NCBI RefSeq assembly: GCF_020880815.1
Contig: NZ_JAJITD010000001.1
Span: forward strand, 186,001 to 250,000
Direction: 5' to 3'
From: Paraburkholderia sejongensis
GTDB taxonomy: Bacteria; Pseudomonadota; Gammaproteobacteria; Burkholderiales; Burkholderiaceae
Length of the DNA: 64,000 bases
Shown: in pieces, positions 1-8,749 of the stretch
How the letters are laid out: the number at the start of each line of letters is the position of its first letter
Numbering within the stretch: position 1 is the stretch's first letter
Translations under genes and position numbers: made by a program
Notes under the pieces: generated by a model
Seen by the model: the letters and a program-made list of their open reading frames with translations, nothing else
Told to the model about the DNA's origin: nothing
The model's database searches: none

Positions 1-754
1 CCAGCGCGCTGGTCGAGCGCAGGTAGTCGTCGTAGCCGGCGCGCGTGCGCGCGAGGTGCGCTTCGAGCAGCGGAATGCCGGACACCTTCATTAGCAGCCA
101 CGCCATCAGCAACGGCGGCGCGAGCGTGAGCCAGCCGAACGGCAAGCGGATCGACAGCACGGTGTACGCGAACCAGTGGACGCATTCGAAGAAGTAGTTG
201 GGGTGACGCGAGTAGCGCCACATCCCTTCGCGGCACACCTGCCCGTGGTTCGACGGCCGCGCGACGAAGCGTGCCAGCTGACGGTCGGCGAGCGCTTCGC
301 CCGCCACGGCGATCACCCACACGAGGACGGCGCCCGCCGCGCTCGCGGCCGATGCGGATTGCGCGGACCACGCGGGAACAAAGAAGGCGATGGCCAGCAA
401 CAGCGCGACGACGGCCTGCAACTGGAAAAACCAGAAGAAATTGCGCGGCGCGGCGACGCCCCATTCGTCGCGAAAGCGCTGGTAGCGTGCGTCCTCGGGA
501 CCTGCGGCATTGCGGCACCATAGATGAAGCGCGAGGCGCATTCCCCACACGCCGCCGCCCATTGCGACGAGCGAGCGGTTCAACCCCGCACCGTTGCCCG
601 CTACACCGGCGAAGACAGCGATGGCGCCGAGTCCGGCGGCCCACACGGGATCGATCATGCCGGCGTTGGCCGTGCGCAACTGCCAGAGCCACACCGCGCC
701 GAACATCAGCACGAGCCCGGCGGCGGCTACGGCGATACCAGCGATCACAGACAT
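1..754 (-). CDS. DUF1295 / steroid 5-alpha-reductase-like membrane protein (3' end cut by window)
   Basis: Reading the minus strand from the ATG at 754 gives 251 codons without a stop; the last residues lie outside the window. The protein has about six hydrophobic segments and the hallmark DUF1295 stretch REGMWRYSRHPNYFFE near residues 175-190, also found in isoprenylcysteine methyltransferase and steroid reductase C-termini. Family members are integral inner-membrane proteins, possibly NAD(P)H-dependent reductases; the substrate is unknown. The start is supported by the N-terminal hydrophobic helix that follows at once. It is transcribed in the same direction as the anti-sigma gene upstream, but a terminator separates them. 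Confidence 0.85.
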   Translation of the reverse strand, partial: MSVIAGIAVAAAGLVLMFGAVWLWQLRTANAGMIDPVWAAGLGAIAVFAGVAGNGAGLNRSLVAMGGGVWGMRLALHLWCRNAAGPEDARYQRFRDEWGVAAPRNFFWFFQLQAVVALLLAIAFFVPAWSAQSASAASAAGAVLVWVIAVAGEALADRQLARFVARPSNHGQVCREGMWRYSRHPNYFFECVHWFAYTVLSIRLPFGWLTLAPPLLMAWLLMKVSGIPLLEAHLARTRAGYDDYLRSTSAL

Positions 755-834
755 GGATGCTCCGATGAACGGTCACATCCCTCAATACGGACGACGGGGC
801 GCCCCGGATGCATCGAAGAGCGTTGCCACACCGC

Positions 835-865
835 AAAAAAAATTCTGGCCGCCCAAAAGGCGGCC
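835..865 (-). terminator. Rho-independent terminator after the sigma/anti-sigma operon
   Basis: On the minus strand a perfect 7-bp GC stem (GGCCGCC/GGCGGCC, 847-865, 5-nt loop) is followed within a few bases by a run of eight T (835-842 read in reverse). It lies about 80 bp after the anti-sigma stop, so it ends that operon before the DUF1295 gene. Confidence 0.85.
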
Positions 866-880
866 TGTGCGCGAGGGAAG

Positions 881-935
881 GGCTGGCGAAGGGTTGGCGA
901 ACGGCTGGCGAACGGCTGGCGAACGGCTGGCGAAT
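881..935. repeat. Five tandem 11-bp units
   Basis: The 11-mer GGCTGGCGAAC occurs five times in a row at 881, 892, 903, 914 and 925, with one mismatch each in units 1, 2 and 5. It lies between the anti-sigma stop and the terminator. No coding function is apparent. Confidence 0.9.
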
Positions 936-943
936 GACGACGC

Positions 944-1684
944 TCAGGCCGCGTGAATTTCGCCGCTGGCGAGCACGGGCCCGGTCGGCTGCCCCGTGGG
1001 CGAGCCGCCATGCGGCTCGAGCGACACAGCCAGCACCGCGCCCGACGTGATCTGCGCGAGGATCTGCGGCGACAGCGGCATCGACGCAGGTGCATCCGGC
1101 GGGAACACGCCGAGCGGAATCGGCTTCGCGTTGGGCGCAATCAGCCATAGCTCGGTCGAACGGTCGGCGGCCACTTGGGGGTGGACCGCCGGCACGACCA
1201 CCATGCGGGCCCGGCGCACGTCGACCGTTGCGGTCCAGTGCGCAACGCCGTCACTGCGCGCAATGGTGGCCACCATGTAGTTGTTTTGCGCGACGACGGC
1301 CGTTGGCACCTGAGCCTCCTTGCGCAGGGTGACGAGGTTCAGCGCCAGCAGCACGAGGGCCGCGGCGCTTGCACCGATGCCGAGCCAGCGCCACACGGCG
1401 AGGTTATTCCACCAGCCGCCGCGCGCCTGCGCCGCGGGGCCGGAGGCCGCGGGCAAAAAGCCCAGATCACGCTGGATCCGCGTCCAGACGCGAGCGGGCG
1501 GTTCGAGCGGAGCGAGGTCGTCGGTTAGGGGGGCGAAACGCTCGATCCACTTGTCGAGCGTCGCGCGCAAGATCGCATCGCGATCTGCCCTGCGTTCGAG
1601 CGCGCGGCGCGAGTCGCTGTCGAGCACGCCGAGCGCGTATTCGGCGCACTGCAGATCGTCGTCGGGATTGGCTGGCGTATTCAT
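944..1684 (-). CDS. Anti-sigma factor, RskA family
   Basis: Membrane-bound anti-sigma factor that should hold the ECF sigma factor encoded just upstream. The N-terminal cytoplasmic part (about 1-90) has the anti-sigma start pattern CAEYALGVLDSDSRR without a zinc-binding HxxxCxxC motif. One transmembrane helix lies near residues 105-128, followed by an extracytoplasmic RskA/DUF2337-type domain with the typical ending that includes ELWLIAPNAKPIPLG. An in-frame ATG exists at 1696, but the ATG at 1684 overlaps the sigma-factor stop (ATGA), which indicates translational coupling, so I use it. The signal sensed cannot be read from sequence. Confidence 0.9.
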   Translation of the reverse strand: MNTPANPDDDLQCAEYALGVLDSDSRRALERRADRDAILRATLDKWIERFAPLTDDLAPLEPPARVWTRIQRDLGFLPAASGPAAQARGGWWNNLAVWRWLGIGASAAALVLLALNLVTLRKEAQVPTAVVAQNNYMVATIARSDGVAHWTATVDVRRARMVVVPAVHPQVAADRSTELWLIAPNAKPIPLGVFPPDAPASMPLSPQILAQITSGAVLAVSLEPHGGSPTGQPTGPVLASGEIHAA

Positions 1685-2259
1685 CGCTCGAGGCACGTCT
1701 TCAACTGCAGCAGGCTGCGGCGGATCCAGCTTTTCATCGTGCCGAGCGGCACGCTAAGGCGCTCCGCCAGTTCGCTGTAGGTCGCGCCGCTAAAGAACGC
1801 TTCGCGCACCGCGCCGCGTTGCTGCGGCTCCAGCTCGCGCAGACAGGCTTCGAGCCGCCGTCGCTCGTCGCTGTGTTGCGCGACGTCGAACGGTGTCGGG
1901 GCCTCGTCCATGAGCGTGACGATCTGCTCATCGTCGAGCGGCGCTTCGCGATGCTGGCGCATCCGGTCGATCGTGCGGTTGCGCGCGAGCGTCAATAGCC
2001 AGGTCATCGCGCTGCCGCGCTCGGGATCGAAGCTGTCCGCGCGGCGCCACGCGTTCGTGTAGACCTCCTGCAGCAGGTCTTCGGCTTCGCTGCGATCGCG
2101 GATCATCCGCACGATGACCGCGAACACGCGTGAAGCGGTGAGTGTGTAGAAGTCCGCGAAAGCCCGCTGATCTCCCTGCGCCACGCGTCGCACAAAGTGC
2201 TCGAGCTGGGCGCGGCGAGCGTCGTTGGTCTCGTCGAGGTTACGGGACGTGTCGTTCAT
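1681..2259 (-). CDS. ECF (sigma-70 family) RNA polymerase sigma factor, SigK/RpoE type
   Basis: A 192-residue extracytoplasmic-function sigma factor. Region 2 is visible in RDRSEAEDLLQEVYTNAW and WLLTLARNRTIDRMR. Region 4, the helix-turn-helix for the -35 element, is at ATYSELAERLSVPLGTMKSW near the C-terminus. Start chosen at 2259 (MNDTSRN) because the longer reading frame from 2313 adds only a non-conserved leader. The gene overlaps the RskA anti-sigma gene by 4 bp, so the two form a sigma/anti-sigma operon, probably autoregulated. I could not identify target promoters in the window. Confidence 0.93.
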   Translation of the reverse strand: MNDTSRNLDETNDARRAQLEHFVRRVAQGDQRAFADFYTLTASRVFAVIVRMIRDRSEAEDLLQEVYTNAWRRADSFDPERGSAMTWLLTLARNRTIDRMRQHREAPLDDEQIVTLMDEAPTPFDVAQHSDERRRLEACLRELEPQQRGAVREAFFSGATYSELAERLSVPLGTMKSWIRRSLLQLKTCLER

Positions 2260-2491
2260 GCGCAGGACTCGATCGTTATCGCGCGGGCGCGGATGTGTCC
2301 CGCAATATAACACCGCCTGCGCGACCGTCCGGACGGCTCGCCGTCTTCATATCGCAGCGCTTATACCGCGCATAACGGACTTTTATTTCGACCGGGATAT
2401 TGGCTCATCACCATTTCCCCTGACATGACGCGCAGGGCCAGCTGCGCTGTCGCGCCGACGCGTCATCAATCTTCCCGTCCCGAGAGTCTTT

Positions 2492-3604
2492 ATGAAAAGA
2501 AAAATGGCTTGCGCCGTTCCCCGCGCACTATCTCGTCCGGCCGCGTTTCTGGCCGCGCTCGGTATCTCTGTCGCATTGAGCACCGCCGCCATGGCTGCCC
2601 AGCCGATGGGTGTCGCGTTCGTCTATCTGGGCAATCCCGGCGATGCGGGCTGGACCTACGCGCACGAGCAGGGCGTGAAGGCGATCGAAGCGCAGTTCGG
2701 CGACAAGATCAAAGTCACGCGCGTCGAGAACGTGCCTGAGTCGGCCGACTCCGAGCGCGTGTTCCGCGATCTCGCGAACAAAGGCAACAAGATCATCGTC
2801 GGGTCGAGCTTCGGCTTTCAGGACTTCGAGTTGAAGACGGCCAAGGATTTTCCAGACGTTGTCTTCGAGCATGCGACCGGCTACAAGAAGGCCGCAAACT
2901 TCGCGACCTACGACGTGCGCAGCTATCAGAGCGCCTATCTGGCCGGGCTGGTCGGTGGGTACACGACCAGGACGGGCACGCTCGGCTTCGTCGGCTCCGT
3001 CCCCGTTCCCGAAGTGGTGCGCAACATCGACGCGTTTACGATGGGCGCTCGCTCCGTGAATCCGAATGCGAAAGTGAAGGTCGTATGGATCAACAGCTGG
3101 TTCGATCCCGGCAAGGAGAAGCAGGCGGCTGAAACCCTGATCGGGCAAGGTGCCGACGTGCTGATCCAGAACACCGATTCGACCGCCACGATGCAAACGG
3201 CGGAGCAGAAGAAGGTGCATGCGTTCGGCTGGGACTCGGACATGAAGAAGTTCGGTCCCAATGCGCAACTCGGCGCGTGTGTCAGCTACTGGGGCGTCTA
3301 CTACTCGCGTCTGATCGAACAGGTGCAGTCGGGTACCTGGACTAACGCGCCGACGTGGTGGGGCCTGAAGGAGAAAGCTATCGACCTCGCCAGCATCAAC
3401 CCGCAAGCTGTGTCGCCAGCGGCGCAAAAGGCGCTGACGCAAAAACGCGAAGACATCATCGCCGGTAAATTCGATCCGTTCGCCGGGCCGATCAAGGATC
3501 AGAGCGGTGCGATCAAGATCGCCGCCGGAAAGTCGATGTCCGACGCCGAATTGTTGCGTATGAACTGGTTCGTGGAGGGCGTGGACGGCTCGCTGCCGAA
3601 ATAA
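2492..3604 (+). CDS. BMP-family (PnrA/Med-like) ABC transporter substrate-binding protein
   Basis: Periplasmic receptor of the basic-membrane-protein family, which usually binds purine nucleosides and feeds an ABC permease. A signal peptide spans about residues 1-35 (hydrophobic stretch then AMAAQP). Family marks include the early FVYLGNPGDAGWTYAHEQG, where an aromatic stacks on the base, and later KVHAFGWDSD and GVYYSRLIEQV. Length (370 aa) is normal. The expected ATPase and permease genes are absent here: the next reading frame is only a fragment and then a gene on the other strand follows. It could therefore be an orphan receptor or the edge of a deleted operon. Confidence 0.92.
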   Translation: MKRKMACAVPRALSRPAAFLAALGISVALSTAAMAAQPMGVAFVYLGNPGDAGWTYAHEQGVKAIEAQFGDKIKVTRVENVPESADSERVFRDLANKGNKIIVGSSFGFQDFELKTAKDFPDVVFEHATGYKKAANFATYDVRSYQSAYLAGLVGGYTTRTGTLGFVGSVPVPEVVRNIDAFTMGARSVNPNAKVKVVWINSWFDPGKEKQAAETLIGQGADVLIQNTDSTATMQTAEQKKVHAFGWDSDMKKFGPNAQLGACVSYWGVYYSRLIEQVQSGTWTNAPTWWGLKEKAIDLASINPQAVSPAAQKALTQKREDIIAGKFDPFAGPIKDQSGAIKIAAGKSMSDAELLRMNWFVEGVDGSLPK

Positions 3605-3629
3605 CCTCGCCGACGAGGAGGAGACACCG

Positions 3630-3737
3630 GTGAGCCTGATCAATCCATCGAACTGGAGCGCGGCCGGGTTTGCCGAGCAGGGGCTTGCGCCGACGCGCGA
3701 ACAGATCGTGGCTCGCCGACGGTCAACGCGTTGCTAG
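3630..3737 (+). pseudogene. Short ORF behind the BMP gene, probable remnant of a lost operon partner
   Basis: A GTG codon at 3630 has a strong Shine-Dalgarno (GAGGAGGAG, about 3616-3624) and opens a frame of only 35 codons ending at TAG 3735-3737. If one base is restored near 3719 the frame runs on as RRPTVNALLA, which looks like ordinary coding sequence. I infer a truncated or frameshifted gene that once followed the receptor gene. The product family is not recognisable from so short a piece. Confidence 0.4.
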
Positions 3738-3747
3738 CGCCACCTCC

Positions 3748-6225
3748 CTATGCCGCTCTTTGCGGCGGCTTCCGCCGATTTCCGTCGAGTGAAAAAAAAT
3801 CGCCGGCTCGCGTTCCCTGAACCACGAGCGCTCGCGGGTTCGACAGCGAGATGTTCGCCGCGCGCAAGCATTTGAGGAGGGTAAACAGCAGTTGGCTTTT
3901 GATTTCCGCGGCGATGCGGGGACTTTTGACGTATCCAGTGACCGTCAGCGTGATGCCGTCCGCCGTCAACTGGCTGAACACCACGCAAGGCACCGGGTGT
4001 TCAAGGATCGATGGATGATCCGCGTAGGCATTGAACAGAATGTCCTGAGCCTGCTCCGGATCCACGTCCAGCGAGAACGTTAACGCGATTGTGACCACGC
4101 CTTGACTCGTGTTGCCCATCGTCACGTTGCGCACGTTCTGCGCGATCAGCTGCGAGTTGGGCACGATTACCGTGGACTTGTCGGCCAGCTGGATCTCGGT
4201 AGCGCGAACATTGATGCGCCGGATGTCACCCTCGATGCCGGCAAGACTGATCATGTCGCCGACCTTCACCGGGCGCTCCGCGAGCAAGATCAGCCCCGAG
4301 ATGAAATTCTTGACGATCTCCTGCAGGCCGAAGCCAATGCCCACGGACAATGCGCTGACGATCCACGCAAGGTTGTGCCATCTGACTCCCAGTACCGACA
4401 GGGTCTGCAGTGCGACGAGCAGGTAGCCGATGTTGGCGAACAACGTCAATAGCGACGCACGCATGCCGTCGCTCATTGCCGTCTTCGGCAGCAACTGGGT
4501 GTCGAACCATCCTCGAACGGATCGGACCAGGTACAGTCCGACGCCGCACGTGAGCGCCGCGTTGACCAGATGCTCGGGAACGATATTCAGCGCGCGCAGC
4601 CGGCCGCCGCCCAGCACCTCGACGATACTGGCGAACAGACCGGCGGGAGTCGTGCCGAGGCCACCGGTGAGCAGGGCCACCACTGCGGCGACGATCAACA
4701 TGCTTCGACAGAGCCCGGACAGCACCGTCGCGATCTGCTCGAGATGGAAGTCTTTCAGCCCCAACAGCTGCCCGATCGCCTTGCCGCTGCGGTGCGCGGG
4801 ACAGAAGATGCTTTCGCACGCATCGTGCGAGAGGCGGGTTAGCAGATACAGCGTGCACAGTACGAGGTGGAACCACACCATTTCGTAAGTGATGAAACGC
4901 GCGACGGAGACATAGCCGCACAACAATGCGATGAGGGTGCCAGCGACCGCCAGGCTGACCGCGGCATGTATCAGGCCGGCCAGCGTCGTGCGTGCTTCGG
5001 CAGACTCGCCGGCCGCGGCCAGAGCCGTGCGCACCCGGTTGGCCCGCATCAGCGACGCGCCGATGGTCAATGCAACGATCAGCGCAACGATGCCGCGAGT
5101 AAAAATCGTCAGCGGGACACTGGTGTCGACGGCCAGGTCGATTTGCTCCAGCGTCCCGGAAAAAAGCAGCAGTCCCGCGAGTATGGGCGGGAACGGGCGC
5201 AGTGCGCGCGCAAGCGGATCGGCGATGGCGGGCAAACGCCAGGAAGGATGCCGTGTACAGAGCAATGCCTCGCCGAGGGCGGCGATCAACGCGCAAGTCA
5301 CCGTGTGCCTGAAAAGCCCGTTCACGAAGCTCTGCAGCGAAGGCGACAGGGCCGTTTGGCTCGCCAAGGCGACGCCGACCAGCTGCAACGCGCCAATCGT
5401 GGTCCCCACCGCGATGAGGACCGTCGACATCGCCAACGCGCTGCGCCGCAGTCGCCCCTCTGGAAGACGCCGCAAGCAGATCGATGCCGCGATCCGTTGA
5501 AGAACGCGGGTGCCGATCGTCGCGCAGCCCACAGCGATCAGGAGCAGCACAGCGGCGGCCAGCCGGTGATGCGGTTGCCATATCGATCCAGGCTGCGCCC
5601 GGATCTGGCGGGCGAATGCTCGCAAACGTCGATAGTCCGGTTCGTCCGGGCGGACCACAGGCCGCCAGAAGTCGGCGCTGATGATGCTGCCAGTACGAAG
5701 CGCGAGCTGGTCTTTCAAATGTTCGTGCAGTAGCCGCGCGATCTGCGCATTGACGTTCGAAAGCCCATCTTTGATGCGCCCGGCCTGCTCGATTTCAGCG
5801 TCGAGTCGCGCCTGCTGGTTGGCGAGCGCCACCCGCTGCCGTGCCACTGCCAGTGTTTCGCCGCCTGCGCCGGCAGCGGGAGGTGCGCCGAGCACGTCCA
5901 GTTGCGCGTGCGTTCTTGCCAGCATCGGCTGCAAAGACAGGGTCATCAGGCTGTCCGCCTCGGTGGCTGCCTGGCGGCTCAGCGTGTCGAGTTCGAGTAG
6001 CTGCGCATCGCTGGTTGCGCTCGATGCGCGCTGTCTGATCCCGTCCGCCCGAGCCTGAAGGGCGCCGAGCGCTTGCGGTGTGTCTGCTTCGACGGGCCCG
6101 TCGGCCGAAACATCCGCGGTGTCTTCGCTTCGCGCACTCCATGTGGAAGCGGCACCTGCGGCCACCGGAGCAAGAGCGGAGACAGCCACGATAAGGCTAA
6201 GGAAGAACGCAATGACCTGTCGCAT
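3748..6225 (-). CDS. Large mechanosensitive channel, MscS family with DUF3772 domain
   Basis: An 825-residue inner-membrane channel of the MscK/YbiO-like class. A signal peptide (about 1-25) precedes a periplasmic coiled region and a DUF3772-type segment (about 120-190). About eight to ten membrane helices follow. The MscS core is at about 600-780: the pore helix and link GIGFGLQEIVKNFISGLILL, then the beta domain RPVKVGDMISLAGIEGDI and VPNSQLI. Such channels release solutes upon hypo-osmotic shock. It is convergent with the BMP region, and a long intergenic stretch separates it from the divergent AI-2E family gene. Confidence 0.92.
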   Translation of the reverse strand: MRQVIAFFLSLIVAVSALAPVAAGAASTWSARSEDTADVSADGPVEADTPQALGALQARADGIRQRASSATSDAQLLELDTLSRQAATEADSLMTLSLQPMLARTHAQLDVLGAPPAAGAGGETLAVARQRVALANQQARLDAEIEQAGRIKDGLSNVNAQIARLLHEHLKDQLALRTGSIISADFWRPVVRPDEPDYRRLRAFARQIRAQPGSIWQPHHRLAAAVLLLIAVGCATIGTRVLQRIAASICLRRLPEGRLRRSALAMSTVLIAVGTTIGALQLVGVALASQTALSPSLQSFVNGLFRHTVTCALIAALGEALLCTRHPSWRLPAIADPLARALRPFPPILAGLLLFSGTLEQIDLAVDTSVPLTIFTRGIVALIVALTIGASLMRANRVRTALAAAGESAEARTTLAGLIHAAVSLAVAGTLIALLCGYVSVARFITYEMVWFHLVLCTLYLLTRLSHDACESIFCPAHRSGKAIGQLLGLKDFHLEQIATVLSGLCRSMLIVAAVVALLTGGLGTTPAGLFASIVEVLGGGRLRALNIVPEHLVNAALTCGVGLYLVRSVRGWFDTQLLPKTAMSDGMRASLLTLFANIGYLLVALQTLSVLGVRWHNLAWIVSALSVGIGFGLQEIVKNFISGLILLAERPVKVGDMISLAGIEGDIRRINVRATEIQLADKSTVIVPNSQLIAQNVRNVTMGNTSQGVVTIALTFSLDVDPEQAQDILFNAYADHPSILEHPVPCVVFSQLTADGITLTVTGYVKSPRIAAEIKSQLLFTLLKCLRAANISLSNPRALVVQGTRAGDFFSLDGNRRKPPQRAA

Positions 6226-6374
6226 GACGCGGGCTCAGTTGGGGAGAGATTGCCGGCAGTTGTGCGGCGCTGACATGGCGATCGTGTGCCGATATCGCTT
6301 TGCTGCCAGTTCGCGTCGGCAGAAAAGGGCTATACAGTCCAAAAAATTCCGTGCGAACCAAAGATGATTATATT

Positions 6375-6405
6375 ATCATTTATGATTGAAGTATGCATAA
6401 ATGAT
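6375..6405. promoter_or_regulatory. Perfect 10-bp inverted repeat in an AT-rich intergenic patch
   Basis: ATCATTTATG (6375-6384) and CATAAATGAT (6396-6405) are perfect inverse copies around an 11-nt spacer. The patch from about 6340 to 6410 is unusually AT-rich for this genome. It lies in the 357-bp divergent space between the DUF3772 channel and the AI-2E family gene, where a regulator could act on both. I see no other feature in that space. Confidence 0.5.
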
Positions 6406-6582
6406 GGTGGCGCGGTGTCCTGGTCGTGCATGGGCGAACTGCGCAACAACGAATTGCGCACGGCCGCCCGTTCGCTTACGCACCTATGACCTGGTTGCGC
6501 TATCTGGAGTACCGATCCATTGAATGCATCGGTTCGGGTGTCACCCGAGCACCCGTGCAATCGCGCAAGACCCGACTCAACC

Positions 6583-7638
6583 ATGACTGCCTATCATCGC
6601 CAATCGTTATTCTGGGGCGCGGTCGCGTTGTCGGCCGGTGTCCTCCTATGGAGCCTGCGCTCCGTGCTCACCCCCTTCCTGCTCGGGGCGATGATCGCGT
6701 ACGTACTACAGCCGGGCGTGGAATGGCTAGTACGTCTGCGAGCGCCGCGGGGTCTTGCTGCGCTGGTCATGATGTCGCTCTTCGCGACGCTGATGGCGCT
6801 GCTGGTTCTGCTGGTATTCGTGGTCATTGAGCTGGAAGGCCCGCAGCTATCCGGACAGATTCCTTCGCTCGCGTCGAAACTCGAAACCGCCGTCAGACCC
6901 TCGCTGACTGCCGCCGGGATCGGCTACTGGCCGGACTGGGCGAGCGTGCGCGGCGCGCTTGCCGCGCAGCTGACGACAAGCGGTCACGACGCTATGCTCT
7001 CGGCGTTGCGATATCTGCGCACCGGCAGCAGTGCGATGATCGGCCTCGTGGGCGATCTTGTGATGGTGCCGCTGGTTCTGTTTTATTTGCTGTATGACAG
7101 ACCCGAAGCAATCGCGCGGCTCGAAAGTTTCGTGCCACGGCGCTGGCTCGCACAGACGCGCAATTTCGTTACCGACGTCGACTGCATGATGTCGCAGTAC
7201 CTGCGGGGGCAACTTCTGGTCGTCGCGGTATTGGCCGTTTTCTACCCCGCCGCGCTAGCTATTGCCGGATTGCGGATCGCGTTGCCGGTTGGGGTTCTGA
7301 CTGCACTGGCTATCCTCGTTCCATACATTGGATTCGCGATAGCGCTGGCGTTCGCACTTTTGGCCGCGGTTCTGCAATTCGGCGATTGGTACGGCGTAGG
7401 AGCGGTCGCGCTTGTGTACGGCGTCGGTCAGATACTCGAAAGCGTCGTTCTCACCCCGCGCCTTGTCGGCGAGCGTATCGGTCTGCATCCGCTCGCGGTC
7501 ATCTTCTCTTTACTGGCGTTCGGGAAGGTGTTCGGGTTTTTCGGCGTTCTGCTTGCACTGCCGGTCAGCGCCGCCTGTGTGTCGGCGTTGCGGGAACTGC
7601 GCAGGCGCTATCTGCGCTCGGCGCTTTATCGGGGTTGA
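6583..7638 (+). CDS. AI-2E family transporter (PerM/YhhT-like membrane protein)
   Basis: A 351-residue polytopic membrane protein. It opens with two helices containing the family pattern LRSVLTPFLLGAMIAYVLQP and has a long central soluble segment (about 75-150). Five to six C-terminal helices include LVPYIGFAIALAFALLAAV and end in VFGFFGVLLALPVSAA, all typical of AI-2E exporter/PerM proteins. Members range from AI-2 exporters to Na+/H+ antiporters, so the substrate is open. The longer reading frame from 6520 adds 21 non-conserved residues; ATG 6583 is directly followed by the first helix. Confidence 0.88.
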   Translation: MTAYHRQSLFWGAVALSAGVLLWSLRSVLTPFLLGAMIAYVLQPGVEWLVRLRAPRGLAALVMMSLFATLMALLVLLVFVVIELEGPQLSGQIPSLASKLETAVRPSLTAAGIGYWPDWASVRGALAAQLTTSGHDAMLSALRYLRTGSSAMIGLVGDLVMVPLVLFYLLYDRPEAIARLESFVPRRWLAQTRNFVTDVDCMMSQYLRGQLLVVAVLAVFYPAALAIAGLRIALPVGVLTALAILVPYIGFAIALAFALLAAVLQFGDWYGVGAVALVYGVGQILESVVLTPRLVGERIGLHPLAVIFSLLAFGKVFGFFGVLLALPVSAACVSALRELRRRYLRSALYRG

Positions 7639-7679
7639 GCGGGCCGGCCCGCGCGGGGCAGAGCGCACGCCACCGGCGC

Positions 7680-8429
7680 TCATCGAACGCTCGCGTCGCC
7701 CGCCGGCATGGGACGCCTGGCGACCTTTTCCGCCTCCACACGTTTGAGGCCTAAAGCCTGCAACACCACCGCCGCGATGTTCTGCGCGAACCTTTCCTGT
7801 CGTGATCGAAGGACTTTTCGCGACCGACCGATCGTCTTCGACGACGCCGGGAAATGAAGCTCGACCGCAAGTCCGGCGAGGACGGTGCCAATCACCGACA
7901 GCACCGATATCAGCTCGTCCGAAACGACGAAGCGACTTTGCGCAATGCCCCTGCGTGCGTCGCGCAACAGGCGCTGTCCGAGTCTACTGCTCAACGCACG
8001 CGCGGACAGTCCCTCGCGGATTAGCAGGTGTCCCCACGCTGGCTCGTAACAGGCGCGCAAAAGCGTGTGACGTACCGACACGGCGACGACTTCCGCCGGG
8101 TCGGACAAGCCGCCGACGAGACCATCGAGCGTCTCGACAAATTGCGCGAATAGCCAGTCGACGAGTGCCGTGAGGAGCCCTTCCTTCGAATCGAAGTGGT
8201 TGTAGAACGATCCGAATCCAACGTCGGCCGCGTTGGTGATCGCGTTGATCGTGACACCCTCCATGCCCTTTTTCACGATCAGCGCGAACGCCGCGTCGAG
8301 TAGACGCACGCGTGTTTCCCGCCTGCGCCGTGCGAGCCGGGGCGACCGTTCTGCGGTGGCCTCGCGGCGTTCGCCCGACCCCCTCACAGCCTGCCGACGA
8401 CTCGCCCGCGGACTGCGGACATTTGACAT
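7680..8429 (-). CDS. TetR family repressor (paralog 1), divergent from the RND efflux operon
   Basis: A 249-residue TetR regulator. The DNA-binding domain (about 33-85) holds RETRVRLLDAAFALIVKKG and the recognition helix DVGFGSFYNHFDSKE. The rest is a ligand-binding domain of unknown specificity. The start at 8429 has a good Shine-Dalgarno (GGGAGG) and is preceded by a promoter with -35 TTGTCA (8486-8481), 17-bp spacer and -10 TAGAAT (8463-8458). The protein is a clear paralog of the TetR at 14621-15382: both share the recognition helix, DPAEVVAVSVRHT, and the ending LGLKR-EAEKVA-RP. It most likely represses itself and the efflux genes; this is inferred from position and the shared operator. 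Confidence 0.92.
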   Translation of the reverse strand: MSNVRSPRASRRQAVRGSGERREATAERSPRLARRRRETRVRLLDAAFALIVKKGMEGVTINAITNAADVGFGSFYNHFDSKEGLLTALVDWLFAQFVETLDGLVGGLSDPAEVVAVSVRHTLLRACYEPAWGHLLIREGLSARALSSRLGQRLLRDARRGIAQSRFVVSDELISVLSVIGTVLAGLAVELHFPASSKTIGRSRKVLRSRQERFAQNIAAVVLQALGLKRVEAEKVARRPMPAGDASVR

Positions 8430-8457
8430 GTTGCCTCCCTGGTCACTGTTTGACCCA

Positions 8458-8512
8458 ATTCTAAGTATTAAAGTCATAATTGACAATATCATCAGAAATG
8501 GGTTTAATGTCA
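8458..8512. promoter_or_regulatory. Overlapping divergent promoters and putative TetR operator, copy 1 (RND operon)
   Basis: Rightward promoter: -35 TTGACA (8480-8485), 17-bp spacer, -10 TTTAAT (8503-8508). Leftward promoter for the tetR gene: -35 TTGTCA and -10 TAGAAT with a 17-bp spacer, its -35 lying on the same bases as the rightward -35. The 33-bp core 8480-8512, bounded by TGACA and TGTCA, matches 15432-15464 at 27 of 33 positions by my count. The remaining leader up to the first efflux gene (8513-8749) shows nothing else I can name. Confidence 0.8.
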
Positions 8513-8749
8513 CCCGGGCGCCTGTGCTGGTGGAAATCGGGTACCCATGACGGCCCACGCGGCCGGCGGACTCAGCGATCCGAACTGAAAGGCGCTGATG
8601 CACACCGTCCTTGCTTCGGCGACCAGCGCACAGCGGCGCGCATGCATCAGGCCGCGCGCTGATCGCGCGCCGCCGACTCGCGACACTGCCCGCGCAGCTG
8701 ACACCGCTCAGCACCAAACGAATTTCTGCCTGAACTCTTCAGCTTTCCT

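Noticed and set aside
2528-3643. 371-codon minus-strand frame opposite the BMP gene
   Set aside because: Mirrors the third-codon-position GC of the plus-strand gene, contains no known domain, and has no Shine-Dalgarno.
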